A stretch of 64,000 bases of DNA, taken from Hypericum androsaemum. Its lineage: Eukaryota > Streptophyta > Magnoliopsida > Malpighiales > Hypericaceae. The notes under the pieces were generated by a model. That model saw nothing but the letters and a program-made list of their open reading frames with translations, was not told where the DNA came from and ran no database searches. Made by a program: the position numbers and the translations under genes. Positions 36,846 through 49,614 of the stretch are shown piece after piece. Where the stretch lies: assembly GCA_963995505.1 (NCBI GenBank), contig OZ023180.1, positions 16,816,689 to 16,880,688 of the forward strand, written 5' to 3'. Each line of letters begins with the position of its first letter. Within the stretch, counting starts at the first letter, position 1.

Positions 36846-39800
36846 CTATGGCGCTGGTTCTGATGTTGAAGGCTCACTAGTTTCGTCGCCGGCCTCGGAT
36901 GATCCCGGAGGAGCTGTTGTTGCTATTGGCGGCCTGTACCTTCTCAAGAGCCTATCTTTGTTTTCCTTCCACCAAACTTCTGCTTCCTGCTCTTTAAACC
37001 TTTTCTTGCTGCACAAACAAGCCAATGCAAATGTCAGGCGCAGATGTGCACAAACAAACCAATGCAAATTCTTTTCTTGCACGTCCCGAACGAACACAAT
37101 TCGACTGTGAATCGAGTGTAAAAGAAACTTCCATATTATCATCTGATGAAGTAACAGTTTTCATGTGAAGATAAAGATAAGTCCAAATCCTTTGAAGTAC
37201 CTGAATTTTACTCGCTTGAAAAGCTTTGCACCATTGGGAAGCTGCACGTAGGTCACATAAACCCCTTGTTCGAATTGCTCCATACTTTCCTTTTCTCTTC
37301 GTGTTGGAGTTGAAGCTTCCGATGTTCTACTGTCATGAGAGATGATTCCGTTCTCGTTGCTGTGGCACGGGTCTAAATTATCCGGCAAGGAATAACCTTC
37401 AGATGCTTCATTTGCAGTTAGAAAAGCTTCGATTTGAGAATTCATCGACTTGAAGGTTTCTCTTTCGGGTATATCAGAAGGTAGTTGCTCTGTTATTTCC
37501 TTCAACTAGCATCCAAACAGAAATGGTCAGAGGTTTAATTAGCAACCAGACTAGATCACAGTAGCTTCAGTGAGAATCCCGCGTTGAATCATCGAATGCT
37601 AATAAGACTTGCAATATTGAACTGCAGAAGCAATGGTGTACATATGCAAATTTATTTCGTGCACGAAAAATCATTCGATAATCATCATATTATCGAAAGC
37701 CTTTGCGGATACGGGGTCAACTCCGTATTAACATGTAGAAAATGGACGATCTATGTGATTGGATATACCTGTGATGAAATAGACCTGACAACTTCCTTGG
37801 CCACCCTATACTTGGAAGACTCTGCTGCTGCCAACGAGGAAGCTTCTTGAGATTGTTTCTGTAGTTTCTTGATTTCCGCATCTTGAACATCACACTTTTG
37901 CTTTAAAGACTTAACCTGGAAAGTAAAAAAGATGCAGGTCGAAAAGGTCCATAAACAAATTAAATGGAAACAAAGACTGTGTTTGTATGAGCAGAGGTAG
38001 TACCTGGTTCTGCACTTTTGTCATGTCTTGCTTTAGAATGTCATTTGTTTTCCTGAGGCTGTCGAGGACGCTTCTCGAAAAAGTAGGTGTAGTCGAACGT
38101 GGAGGACTCGGCCTCCTTGCATAGGGGGAGGAAGGCCGGGAGGTAAATGCTGGCGGAGGCACGCCAAAAGGGACCAGAGGTGGTGTCTGCAGAATTGGCC
38201 TCCGGGCACTCTGAAGAGCACTTGAAGTGTTCGGGAATGTTTCCACCAAAAAAAAAGTGTTCGGAAATGCGATGTCCTTTAGTTGCGAGAGAGAAGGAAC
38301 TTGTGCAGCTCGGTTCATTGGACTCTCCGGTCTCGTTGACTTACTCTCGTGACACTTCACAGGGACTGGGGATAGTAACATTCTAGAGGTCCTTGGCTCT
38401 CTGCCTTCCATTCTGTCCCTCATGTCCAACGAATATCGCGGGTTGGTCACTCTTCTGTTCATATTGGAACCATTACCAGCCTCTGCTGCCTTAAGTTTCG
38501 TATAGCATGAATCACAGACACGATGCGGCTTGCTGGGAGTTGGTGCCAATGCTGCTTTCAATGCCTTTTTGGAACTGCAGGCATGGCAATGCGCGAGCCC
38601 GCAATTGTAACAGTTATGCCTCTTTCTAGTAAAACCAAACGCTTGCCTGCAACCAGAGCAAATCGACTGATCATTTCCGGATACCCATTTGTGGGTGCAT
38701 ATACTGGACGTAAAGTTGGAACCGCATGTAATAGTTTTGACATGTCTATCCTTTAGTGCCTCGACCATCGTTGGAACTTTGCGATCTTCGGTGTCACCAT
38801 GTCCCAATTGCCCATTTGATCCTTTTCCCCAAGTGAACACTTCACTTCTTGATGTCAGTACAGCAACATGATATGCCCCGCAGGAGATCTCCTCGACGAA
38901 TTCCCCGACTAGCTTATCTTGGACCAAGGAAGGCGACTTGCCATCTGAGGTCGGAGAGCCTAGCTGACCGTGAGCATTGCCACCCATGGTGAATACATGA
39001 CCCGAAGTCGTGAGGGCGACTGTCATCGTATGTCCACATGCTAGCTGGTGGAAGTTGTAGTCTATAAGGGGAGAAACACACGTTGGAAGCAAGTAAGAAT
39101 CCTTGTTCCCATGACCCAAACGGTACTTGTCACCATCACCCCAGGTGAATAATTTTTTTGGCGCTACATTAGAGCCAACTTGGCCCATTAATTCCACAAT
39201 TGCTGCTGTATGCCACACACCACAAGCTACCTTTAGAGTCTTCAGTCCATTCAAAGATTGAACTTCTCTTGGATACGGAACACTTTCTCGATCACCGTGG
39301 CCTAAAACACCGAATGTTCCATCGCCAAACGTGAACAGCTTCCCGTTCGATGTTGTCAATGCCGAATGCCATGTGCCACATGAGACCGTTAGGACCTGAA
39401 ATCCTTCGAGCGCACCCGAAACTCTCTTCGGAATCCAGTGGCTTGCATCCGTGCCGTGACCGAGAAGTCCAGCATTATAAGTACCATCACCCCATGTAAA
39501 TAAGTCGCCGGCCGTAGATACAGCACAAGTATGGTACTCCCCGCAAGCAACAAAGTCGATGCTGGTAATTGCAAGGAGCTCAACAAGTCGAGGCTTGCTA
39601 AAGTCCTTGTCGATTCCATGACCAAGCCTCCCACCGGATTCTTCTCCCCAGGTGAAAACCTCTCCTTGTCTGGTCACGAGAGCAACATGGCGCACGCCAC
39701 AGGAAATCTGATGAACATCCAGAACTACATTCGACTCTAATGGCTTAGGCAGCAACACATCGTTCCTGATGGGAATTGAATTGCCTAATCCATCAGAAGA

Positions 39801-41648
39801 AACCAGTTCACTCCAGACTTCTCCCCACACATATACATCACCCAAAGATTCGAAGTCATCTGGACCTGATCCGCCACTTGAACAGCTGGGAGTGCTTGAT
39901 ACGCTAATTCGGAGACCATCTCCGCCAGTGCTTGCTCTTAGTGGCATAGTTGCATGTTCCGAACCCACATCTGAGCCTGTTAAGTTCAAAGGGTCACGCG
40001 ATACCGAATCAACAGACGCCCTGCCACGAGTAATGCTCGAGGAGAACTCTAAGCTTGCATTTGAAGGACGGTTGCTTTGCCAAAAATCACTTGTTTCAGT
40101 CAGCTGAAATGATGAGCCAAGTCACAAACAATGGGAACAGTATTGCATCTCAATGAAACCAAGTACAAAATGTTAGAAACATCTGAAGAATATGTATATG
40201 CAATTAAAAGTCCATTTGATTTTTCATCTGCCAGGTGCAACTCACGTCTGAGATTTCGCTCGCATTTCGTTTTCTTCGACTTTTTCCGATCAAAGCCTTC
40301 AGACCCCCTAGCCAGACCTCTGCTTCAACCTTGTCCTTGCAAATCTAGTACGAGGGAAGAAATATGAACATTCATATAATTCACCTAATACATTAACCAA
40401 CACATGTTTGCTCTTATTTTTAATAATTTCAGATTTTATCAACGTGCCGCTTTTTTCTTTAAAGAAGCTTTCAAGTTACAGGCACTCACCAGATCAAGAG
40501 ATCTGTCACCGTTGTTGTAAATAAGAGAAAACGACAAGTAATCCTTTTCGGGACGCAAGTATCTTCTAAACACCGGCTGTGAAGTTAGAACGAATCACAT
40601 GTTATGAAAGTGAACTGAATTATTATAACATAACTGAAACATTGTTACTTTTTTTTTTAAAAAAAATTGAAAACTCACAGTTCTCTGTCCGGGGATGATC
40701 TTTGTCACAGACTCTAACTTCAAGTTCTTTTCTTCTCCGTGAGACAACCAGATTAATGATGTTTCGTCCTGTTAACATCAATTAAACTCGAAATAAGTAG
40801 ATATATATCTTTACACAAACAAACACACAAAAATCCTTGGACTTTATACTCGAGAGAATCTGAATACGACAAGAGAGAAATAGCTGACCGGAGAAAGTCG
40901 AAATGCACGGAATTTGGGTTTTCCTTTGCGGTTGTACTTGAGTAACTGAGTGCCTTTCTTCAAGATAATAAGTGCCTGCAAAAAGGTTGGAGTAAAACAA
41001 ATCAGAAATGCCAATCCATATCAAATTTTCACTCTCATGTCTGACATTTCCATCTATATTTATCTAAAAGTTAACCTTATACGAATTTGTTATTCCTTGA
41101 CTACAACCTTATTTGAATTTGTTTTTAACCCATTTCCCTTTTTAATAAATACAACACGAATTAATGAAGGTGGATAATTCGGTGTAACAAGGCCATTCAG
41201 TTGGTACATTTCATAACTCTAAATACATGAACTTTATTTATGTACATGGCTCAGCACCATACAAATGTTTACTTTAGTTTTTAGTAAGTTTAGAATTTAT
41301 CAATTTGCCAATAAAATATCGACATTTAAGTCCATGAGGCTCAAGGTGATGATCATATATATATATATATATATATCACCCAAAATTGTGAAACATCTCC
41401 TAGAAGAATAACACAGAGAAACATGATAAATGCCAGCCTCAATTTCGTTTCTCTCTTTATTTACTATACCATATTCTCCAAGTTTGTTTTCACTCAAAGA
41501 CAGCCGAATAATTCAAGTGCGAGCGAGCGAACTAACGGGACCCTTATAAATAAATAGACAATACTGTATAATTAAAAGGAAGAAAAAAAAGGGAACTAAC
41601 TTGTTCATTGTCACGATCAGAATTGCCATAGCTAACAAGATCTGCCAT
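36846..41648 (-). CDS. PRAF: PRAF protein: PH, RCC1, FYVE and BRX domains
   Basis: Nine coding exons on the minus strand: 41648-41601, 40975-40889, 40768-40679, 40576-40490, 40344-40246, 40103-38004, 37915-37769, 37505-37201 and 37008-36846. All are GT-AG, phases close, and the product is 1041 residues, normal for PRAF. The start [16 protein letters not shown] is family-typical. The PH domain covers about 17-130. RCC1 repeats run from about 225 to 605, with repeated VFTWGEGS/G-L-GHG patterns. The FYVE finger lies at about 609-675, with the plant form [11 protein letters not shown] coiled coil follows near 820-880, and a BRX domain at about 960-1013 ([21 protein letters not shown]). Such proteins bind phosphoinositides and have been linked to small-GTPase exchange and polarity. 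A 10-residue in-frame insertion after LKDIAFPNT (about 38235-38268) looks unusual. Confidence 0.95.
41355..41376. repeat. AT microsatellite in PRAF intron 1
   Basis: About 11 AT units within the intron between the first and second PRAF coding exons. Confidence 0.85.
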
Positions 41649-42783
41649 TCCATCTGAGAGACCCGAAGAAGAGGAAGCTCAACAACCGAAAATAACTGCA
41701 TTCGTGCCCCTGTCTTCATAGATGCATGCGTTTTCTCCTCCTTGTCTGCCTCTCATCAACCTCCGTGTCTTAACCCAGATCACAATCTCTTCAACGAAAA
41801 AAAACCAAAACCAAGGATTTTCTTTCCTATGAGGCTTTCTGGTATTGACCCGGATAGGGGGAGAAGTCGTGGAATTCGATTCCCTTTTGATGTTACAGGA
41901 ATTACGTGACGAATTTGCATTGGAATTCTTAGTTTCTGGGTTGGCTGGCTAGATCATGGGAATTGGATGCAGATCAAGAACAAACATTGGAAATGAGTGG
42001 ATTTTGGTGAGAGAGAGAGAGAGAGAGAGAGGTGGGAGGGCGAGAAGAGTGGTAACTCAGGAAAGCAGCGTCACATGTTTAGAGACGTTCTTCAGCTATT
42101 GGCGCACTTTCTTTGCTTCCCTCCACGTCATTTTTTTAAACCTGAATAAACTACTTTTCAAATCTTGTTCGTTCCTTTTTATTTTTAATTCTTTTTTCAT
42201 TTTAATCATTTATATATGGCAGTATGGGAGGATATAAATGTTCCAGGTGGATGATTTTAAGTACATGCGACGACATATGCAATTTTTAACTATATTTTGA
42301 CTGAATAGATATTGCTCATATATCATGCATGTCTAGGTTTTTTCTGAACTAGTAGCGAACATTTCAATATTAATTATTCTTCTTAGATCATTAATTTATT
42401 TATTTCAAGTTTAATGTTTTTTCCAAGGATAATATCATATTATGTGTGTTTTAGCATTTCTCTACATTATTCGTTGAAAGAACAGTAAACTAATATAAGA
42501 ATATTTTCAAGATTTTTTCTTGCACAAATCACACTTAAATTAATTCTATGGGATATGAACTATGTACAAAACCAAAAGGAAATGATATGATACTTCTCAT
42601 ATAAGCTTGGTATTATCTAAATTGGTGCTACAACATTTTTGTGTGGTAATGATCAGTGCTACAAATTTTTTTTTATAAAATTTCTCGTATTAGAGTGAAA
42701 CAGTCAGATAATAAAAGAGTGCTACAATATTTAACTCCAACTAGAAAGTTCCGAGGCACTCTTCCATAAAAATCTACTGGGTT
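41649..42783. other. PRAF leader/promoter and intergenic DNA
   Basis: The part next to the PRAF ATG is leader sequence on the minus strand. A GA microsatellite lies at 42008-42032, seen as CT repeats in the gene's sense; such tracts are common in plant leaders and core promoters. From 42240 on the sequence is AT-rich with no gene. Confidence 0.45.
42008..42032. repeat. GA microsatellite upstream of PRAF
   Basis: About 12 GA units, 360 bp upstream of the PRAF start codon, reading CT in the gene's sense. Confidence 0.85.
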
Positions 42784-45700
42784 TATTGGGACAAAAAAAA
42801 TACGATTATAAGCAGAAAATGGTTAGTTCAAACAAATAGGCCGAACTACACCTACACAAGATACACGAGACACATGAAATGCACGACAGGAAAAGGCTAT
42901 TTGGAATCTGGAGCAGGGTTAATGCAAGCTGGTGCTGCTCTACCTCAGAGAATAGCAGGATCTTTGTACCTCTTGAAAATAACTTCAATATCTGCCATAA
43001 CTTCGGCTGGCAACGGCCGCTCGGTCGCGAGGAAAGCATCAACATCTTCTTTTAGCTGTTCGACAGAGGTTGCTCCAATGATTGAACTAGCCATGAACGG
43101 GCGATCCCTAGCAAATCCAAGCGCGAGCTCAACCGGTGTTAATCCGTGCTTCTTGGCCATTTCAATGTATAGAACTGTTGCTTCCTGCAACATACATGTC
43201 AGGGACATGAAGACCAGAACAAGAAAGCAAGCACATTGAATTATGAAAACCTCCTACATTCATCTATTCTACTCATTTTGTCTTTTCTACATCTAGAAAG
43301 CGTAAACCGTAACTAATGAGAGCTTCAGATGTTACTCCAGTGCAGCATTTAAGCTCAACTTACCGACGGTCCTAGGACTTCTTACAAGGTTAAGATAAAG
43401 TGCTCTAACCCCTAGAAGCCCTGTAGACTGAATTATACTATAAACAATATTGCTTTCGTGGAGTGTATATACACATATCATGTGCATGTACTCCTAATAT
43501 GTTAATAAATTCCAATCTCAGAGGTCAGTAACCATGGTTAAACCATGCATAGGGTTAGATTAGTCCAAGGAGGCAGCGATTAATCCAAAAACTTGTTGAC
43601 AAAGCAGCTAGATGTATTTGGATCTCTGAATGCTATGTTATTGGAGAATGAGAAACAAACAACATTAGGAACCCACCCTAGAATGTGAGTCCTTGTATCT
43701 TGCCATGTAGCCAGGAAATAAATTCAGCCTTCCTTTCCGTGCGGCTTCAGATTCTATATCCAAGTACTTCCCACTTAGAGCTCCACCAGCCAAAGGAGAG
43801 TAAGAAAGTAACCCGATGTTGCAATTGTTTGGATGACAAACTTCAACAAGATCAACTGCAAAAGAATAGAAACCACAAATCATATTAGTTTAATTCACTA
43901 CTTCATACCCTCAACTCTCCCTGGTTTAATCATCAAATGTGTGCTTGTACCAACTAGGCCACCGGAGCTAGCTGGCCTTGTACAATTGATCCTTATTGTA
44001 TTGCCATGTCTATAACATGTTAGTTACCAGGCAGACAGTCTTAAAGGCCTGCCATTTCCCAAAAGGATGAACTCAAACGGAACCAACAAAATACTGGAAT
44101 TAGGATGAAGGTTCACAAGTTGTTATTAGCAGATCAGCCAAGAAAGTCTCAAGTAATTGTGATAAAGATTCGTGTCTTTACTAATGTACAATCTACATAT
44201 ATTAGTAGAACTATTAGGTCAAAAGCTGCACAAAACTGATTAACAGGCATGAAACCTTGTAAAAAAGCTCCTTAAGGTATGATATAACAGAATGACAAAA
44301 AAATGGAATCTAATATGATTCGGTGGAATCTAGACAGCCCTCGTATAGTAGCAGGCCAACTGACAAAGGGCTATGGTATCATTGGTACGTTAAATCATAT
44401 AAAGAATTAAGAGTCGAACAAAAGCAGAGCAACCGAGAGGACTGACTCACAATAGTTATATTGATAGTGACTTGAACTCGTAGTTTTGTGTTTGGTTCAC
44501 AGAAAGTGCAATCATCTAGTTTCGTTTGCTAACTAGAACAGAGTTTCAAAAAAAAAAAATTCAGTGACCAGAGTTTTACTGTTAACTGATTTCAATGATG
44601 TTCAACAGGAAAGTGGAAGAAGTACCAACTTTCAAAATGGCTCCTGAATAACAAACTGTAGTTGTTTTGTATGCTGACTATCTTCGGCAATCCATGAACT
44701 TTAGCTGCATTCACGAACTCCATTACTCCATAGGATGTTTCGTTTGAGACTCCTATGTAGCGTACCTAAAGAAACGTAAATTCATGCAATATCACAGTTA
44801 AAGTCAACTTATTTCCATGGGCTTAATGCAGGAAGAGACAGTAATCATCATGTTCTTTCTAGTAGCAAGTGTTGACAGACAACTTTTCTAGTAAGACCTG
44901 TATCCTCGGTTCATATTCATGGGATAAATCTAGCATGAAACTACATTTCAGTAAGCTGGTAAGAAGAAAATTTTTAAGATCATGCACGAAGGCATATGCT
45001 AGACCATGCAGGCATCAGTGGTTGTAACGATAAAAAATAAAGAAAAATGTGTACTAAGGGCAGAAGGCCACACCTTCCCTTGATCAATAACTTGTTGAAA
45101 AGCTTCCAGTTGCTCAACAAATGGGACGCTGTCCCTCCATTTCGAGTAATCATACAAGTACCCACCAAACAACGGAACATAACGATCTGGCCTGGGTTAA
45201 AATGAAAGCAATAGCAGGTCGCCTTTCAGTTTTACTACGTAGAAACTGACAGCATCAATCATCATACATCTAATATGTAGTTGCCGACCATCACATATAT
45301 ATTCTGTGTGCTCAAGTTGCACCTATTTCCGTAGAAGTTGGATGAGAAAGTCGTGTATTCTAATGGGAATGACAATGACATACATATATTCTGGTTTCTT
45401 AATGACATGCTCTGGGCATAACAAGCTCACCAATGAATTTGCAGCAAATCAATATAATCAGTTCCTAGACGCTTCAAGCTCTTCTCAACACTTTCTTTGA
45501 TATTTGCTCCATCAACACGGCATATCTCTGCGTTTTCACGAAGATAACTTGACCGCTCCGAATAACCAGCAACTTTTGTGGCAACTATAACCTGTAGATC
45601 ACATTTTATCGCACAGGCGTAACTCTTCCAATATCAGTAGAAAGGAACAAGATTGTTAGTCAATTTGGAAAGATATATGGCCACGAGAAAAAAAAGAAAA

Positions 45701-47510
45701 GGATTCCATCCCTTCTCTGGAGCAGCTAGATCTTATCCATAAATCTTCCCCGTTGTGCAACGGGTAGGGCCACTTGGCTATATTTTGTAGTTTTGCTGGC
45801 AGTGAATGTATCATCCATTCTTCCCATTAAAATGGTACCTTTTCTTTCTTTTTTCCCAGTTCTCTTCCTCTAATTCTTTTGACATGGAAGCAATGAAGAA
45901 ACCAAGGCAACCGATAAATTAAGTTTGGCATTGTGCTAGCTATCACATAACACAATGATTAATAATGCACTACTCAATCAATAGTTGTGTTTTGAACTCC
46001 CTCTTTTTGAAGATTAAAAAGATAACTGAAAAGGAACAACAAAAAGCTTCCGATAACATTTAACATCATGTAGTCAATACAAGAAGATACACATGCGATG
46101 CCCAGAGGGCGTGCATACAAGCTGCATTTAGAGAACGATAAAATGAAACCAAGAGGATGATAGAGAAAGAACAAAGCAATCAGACAAGACGAAAAATTAT
46201 CAGCAAGTGAGATATGATCAACCATGTACCTTATCACGAGGTCTCGACTTCATCCAGCTAGCAATATAGAGATCCGTTCTCCCTTGAGTCTCCTTGCTCA
46301 TTGGTATAGGGTACTGCAACACAGCCAGCCACACAATATCGAAGCAAATGATTTGACTAGGAAGAAATATACAGGAAAGGAAACTCAGATCCTGCACAAA
46401 TCAAAATGTACCAAAGTTCACACTCACAGATTCAGCAGTGTCAAGAGTGTTGATGCCGCGATCAAACGCGTAGCTGAGGATCTCGTGAGCCTCTTTCTCA
46501 GTGTTCTGCTGCCCAAATGTCATCTAAGAGCACAGGGAAAAAAAAACCATAACGACTTGAAAGCAGTCGAAGAAACCTGGAACAGTTGATAGAAAAGGCA
46601 ATGCATTTCCATGTAATTACCCTGAAACAACAACTTCACATGCTGAATAGTACAATTACCCCCACTAGGTAAAATTTCTGCTATTGGGTTTTCTTTTCTT
46701 TTTGAAATTAGTAAAATTTGATTTATATATATTAAACCGGACAGAGAACTCGCACCCTCGCAACCGCCAGCCTCTTCAAAACACCGAGACTGGTAAAACT
46801 CATTGGAAAAAACCGTGAGGACAAAGTTAACTCCCTGATTACCCCAAATTAGCTTGGTTTTCTTATTTGGAGCCAAAACCTTCACATTCCTTCACTTCAC
46901 TTTGGATTCATTCGTTAAAAAGAAATCAAGTTGAGGCGGAAAAGGAAGAGGCATTACAGTTCCCATGGTGATTTCGCTGATAAGGAGGTCGGAGTCGCCG
47001 AGTTTCCTGTACTCCAAGGCGGTTCCCCCTGCGGCCTTGGCGGCGACGACGGGTCGTCTGGGGCGGAGGTGGCGCGTGAGACATGGGCGAGACGGGGTGC
47101 GAGTGCGGTTGTTGAAGGCGGGAAATGAAGGGGCGGTGCAGAATGGAGTGGAGGACGTGGCCATTCCGTGTTACGAGGACGGCGGCAGTGGCAATTCGGC
47201 TTCTTTCCTTATCTCTAGGAGCTAATCATATATATATATTTTTTGGTCAAGTGGAGCCAAGCATATTTTGTCCCGGAGATCTTCTTGTTTTGGTTTATGC
47301 TACCATTAATTGTTCTAATAAGTTCGACTAAATTTTTTAATAAATATTTAATACGGTTGAATTTATAAGTACTCAAAATTCTTCATGGATTAATTGTGGA
47401 ATAAATTTAATTTTCTCATCATATAACAAGTGATTCTATGATTTGGTATGCCTTAAACTATACTTTAATAAACCTTTCATATAACTATTCTTTAAGTAAC
47501 AACTATATTA
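42784..47510. repeat. Duplication block A containing AKR copy 1
   Basis: This 4.7-kb segment is collinear, introns included, with 57721-63399 in the same orientation. It starts at 'attgggacaaaaa' and ends at 'aagtaacaactatatta'. It lacks the two insertions found in block B. It lies beside PRAF, in what looks like the ancestral neighbourhood. Confidence 0.93.
42945..47164 (-). CDS. Plastid-type aldo-keto reductase, copy 1 (Tas-like)
   Basis: Eight exons on the minus strand: 47164-46958, 46523-46428, 46313-46230, 45591-45431, 45191-45074, 44765-44630, 43855-43677 and 43184-42945. Phases close to give 406 residues. The first roughly 42 residues are rich in Ser, Thr, Pro and Arg with few acidic residues, as in chloroplast transit peptides. 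The reductase starts LEYRKLGDSDLLISEITMGT. The catalytic tetrad of the aldo-keto reductase family is visible: D97 and Y102 (TLDTAESYP), K135 (VATKVAG) and H182 (LQIHWPDR). The end, VIFKRYKDPAIL, is family-typical. It is the likely orthologue of Arabidopsis At1g04420 and resembles bacterial Tas. It should reduce carbonyls with NADPH, but the substrate is unknown. The donor of exon 6 (GTTGGT) is not a strong one. No defect was seen. Confidence 0.94.
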
Positions 47511-47985
47511 ACAAATCTCTACATTATATAACTATGATTTGGATGAGGAGGCTGCTCTTAGCTCCTGTTGAAGGAAGAGTGACCTTGGGGCTGCTTGTGT
47601 TACTGCAGCAATCTACAGCTACTGGTATTGAAATCGCTGCAGAATTCTGTGTGATTTTTACTTCTCCAATTCAAGTGCAATCATTAGATTCTTCTGCTTT
47701 GACCATTGCTGTAATGATTGTCCAACTTCCAAGTAATTATTCCTCTGCACTGGAACTTGTATCCTCTCGAGACAATCAATCTGCAGACCTTGGAGTTATT
47801 GCAGTCACTGCAACTCTTCGTCTCTCACAACAGCTACTTGCCGTTGCTCCGAGTTTTCAACCATTATGTAATTACTACTAGAATTAATGCTTATATTATT
47901 CTTACCTGTGTATAAGCTGTTGTAATCTTCACCTGAAATAAGATTGACTTGTTCATTTAACAGCTCCATGCTGAATTTAAAGACA
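47511..47985. other. Unrecognised frame beyond block A
   Basis: A plus-strand frame (47438-47881, 147 residues) is open but has no motif I know, and its start lies inside the duplicated AT-rich flank. The second half is moderately GC and repeats words like 'ttgcagtcactgcaactc'. Possibly part of a retroelement whose tail follows. Confidence 0.3.
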
Positions 47986-47989
47986 CTAA

Positions 47990-48604
47990 GGGTTAGCACT
48001 GCAGACTCTCTTACTTGGAGTTGCAGACTCTCTTACTTGGAGTGTTGGGAGTGACTTCGAGTACTCGTCAAAGGCTTTGACCCTCAAATGGCATGCTCGG
48101 AACGACAGGGTGGTACCATTCGCGAGTACTCTAGCAAAAGTATGGATAAATCTCGTTCCCTCCAAAGTAGAGTGTTTCATGTGGAAAGCCATCCAAGGTA
48201 AAATCCAAACTCGTGACATTCTAATTCGTATGAGGCGATTAGACGCATGAGATTGCCTATGTCTCCTTTGCGGTATTGATGACGAATCGGCCTCACATCT
48301 CTTGCTTCACTGCCCGTTGGCTTGTCGTCTGTGGAGCTTCTTTGCAAGAAAGGTAGGTGTCTCCTGGTGCATGAGAGGGTCTATTCACTCCGCTATGGAT
48401 TATTGGGATGGTTTGGTAAGAAACATTATGTTGAGGAAGGTCTGGACGTCAATTTTTGCTGCGGTTCTCTGGGGGCTTTGGTTATTACGCAACAAAGTCA
48501 TCTTCAACGAGGACAATGTCGATTATGAGCTTTTCTTACATTCGGTCCTCTTTTATGTTCAAGAGTCACTAACTTGGTCCAATCTTTCTGCCCCCAATGA
48601 TTAG
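47990..48604 (+). pseudogene. LINE reverse-transcriptase tail with zf-RVT domain
   Basis: The plus strand encodes the C-terminal zinc-binding domain found at the end of plant LINE reverse transcriptases. It reads VPSKVECFMWKAIQGKIQTRD, broken here by an in-frame TGA at 48248-48250, then CLCLLCGIDDESASHLLLHC and CRLW, and ends at TAG 48604. The pattern W-x-K...CxxC...HLxxHC is typical. The upstream polymerase and endonuclease are absent, and a 21-bp phrase starting 'tgcagactctcttac' is doubled at the left edge (about 48000 and 48024). It is a 5'-truncated, dead copy. Confidence 0.8.
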
Positions 48605-49385
48605 CAACAACATTGACTTCTAACAACTCTTACCTGATATAATCATGAAATTAATTCCTTATGAACCCCCAATGATTATTTTAAAAAAGAAAATACAAAT
48701 TGTTTGTATTAGTTGTCAAAAGAACTTATGCTTAAATTTATAAAATTATTTATCAAATGTTATATTCATGATGGGGTACATTAATACCTTGGCAAGATGG
48801 TGCATCTCCTATCATCTATGTCGTCGATATAGGTTCAACTCAAAAGAACAAAATTTTGAATGAAATTGGACGCCGAGATGAAGAAAAAGAAACTTCATCA
48901 ACAATCGAATATTTTGAGTCGCTAATAAAATGCCATTAATGTGATTGCCTAACGCTAATTTGTACTAACCATCAAGCAAATAAAATTAACTAGAAACATA
49001 ATATTGTCGTAGTTTAAATAGACTTCTAGTTCAAATTCCATACATTTAAGAGCACTATAATATGATCGGGAAAATTTTGCTCTACAATTTAAGTACTCAA
49101 ATTATTTGCCCAATATATCTTGAGAAAATACTAATTGTAACAACCAAGCACTTAAATTAAGAGGTAGAAAATAACTATACGTACGTTGTTTCTGCTTTGT
49201 ACGTTGCTTGACCTTGTAACATTTTATATAGGGAGTTGGGCGGCGGTGGAAAGGATTTTTAGAAAAAGGTTAAGAAAACCCTAGATACTCATACAGAGGG
49301 AGAGTTTTAGAAAGAGGACACTTGATAACCCATGAGCCGAGTGAGCAAGCGGCCAATCAATGGAAAGTTTACCAACATATGGTGG
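48605..49385. other. Intergenic AT-rich DNA
   Basis: No gene is seen. A T-to-A-rich stretch runs until about 49240. The last part (49260-49385) continues the open frame of the transporter fragment on the minus strand but no longer matches the transporter. Confidence 0.4.
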
Positions 49386-49558
49386 TAGGATGAAGGTGAA
49401 GAGCATGTTCACTGCCACGGTTATGGATTGCCCTGCTGATCTGATCTGATCTCCAGAGGGCATATCTCGCTCGGGATTAGCCAGCCTAGCGGGCCCCAGG
49501 ACCACGCAAATCCTGCTACGAACAAGCAGATCATTGCCACGTACAAGTCGGGAATGAC
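49386..49558 (-). pseudogene. Sugar transporter (STP-type) fragment
   Basis: On the minus strand the sequence reads [20 protein letters not shown], then [17 protein letters not shown], then, after a frame change, [17 protein letters not shown]. These are the hallmark of plant monosaccharide/H+ symporters of the STP family ([25 protein letters not shown] region, transmembrane helices 10-11). The break is a 5-bp expansion: 'gatct' occurs three times in a row at about 49437-49452 where two would keep frame. Only about 55 codons survive. No neighbouring transporter exons were found. Confidence 0.82.
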
Positions 49559-49614
49559 CCTACTCCGCTTGTTCCGAACTCTATCCCCATTAGGACTGCA
49601 ATCATCTGGTCCTA

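Noticed and set aside
42874..43239. Plus-strand frames, about 121 residues, present in both AKR copies
   Set aside because: Antisense shadows of AKR exon 8; conservation merely follows the duplicated coding exon.
46931..47331. Plus-strand frames over AKR exon 1 in both copies
   Set aside because: Antisense of the transit peptide and N-terminal coding region; no independent motif.
47438..47881. 147-residue plus-strand frame next to AKR copy 1
   Set aside because: Starts inside the duplicated AT-rich flank, no known motif, no splice signals that extend it. Kept only as an unassigned stretch.
49281..49505. Minus-strand 74-residue frame as a separate gene
   Set aside because: Its middle is the STP transporter in shifted frame after a 5-bp expansion; it is part of that pseudogene.
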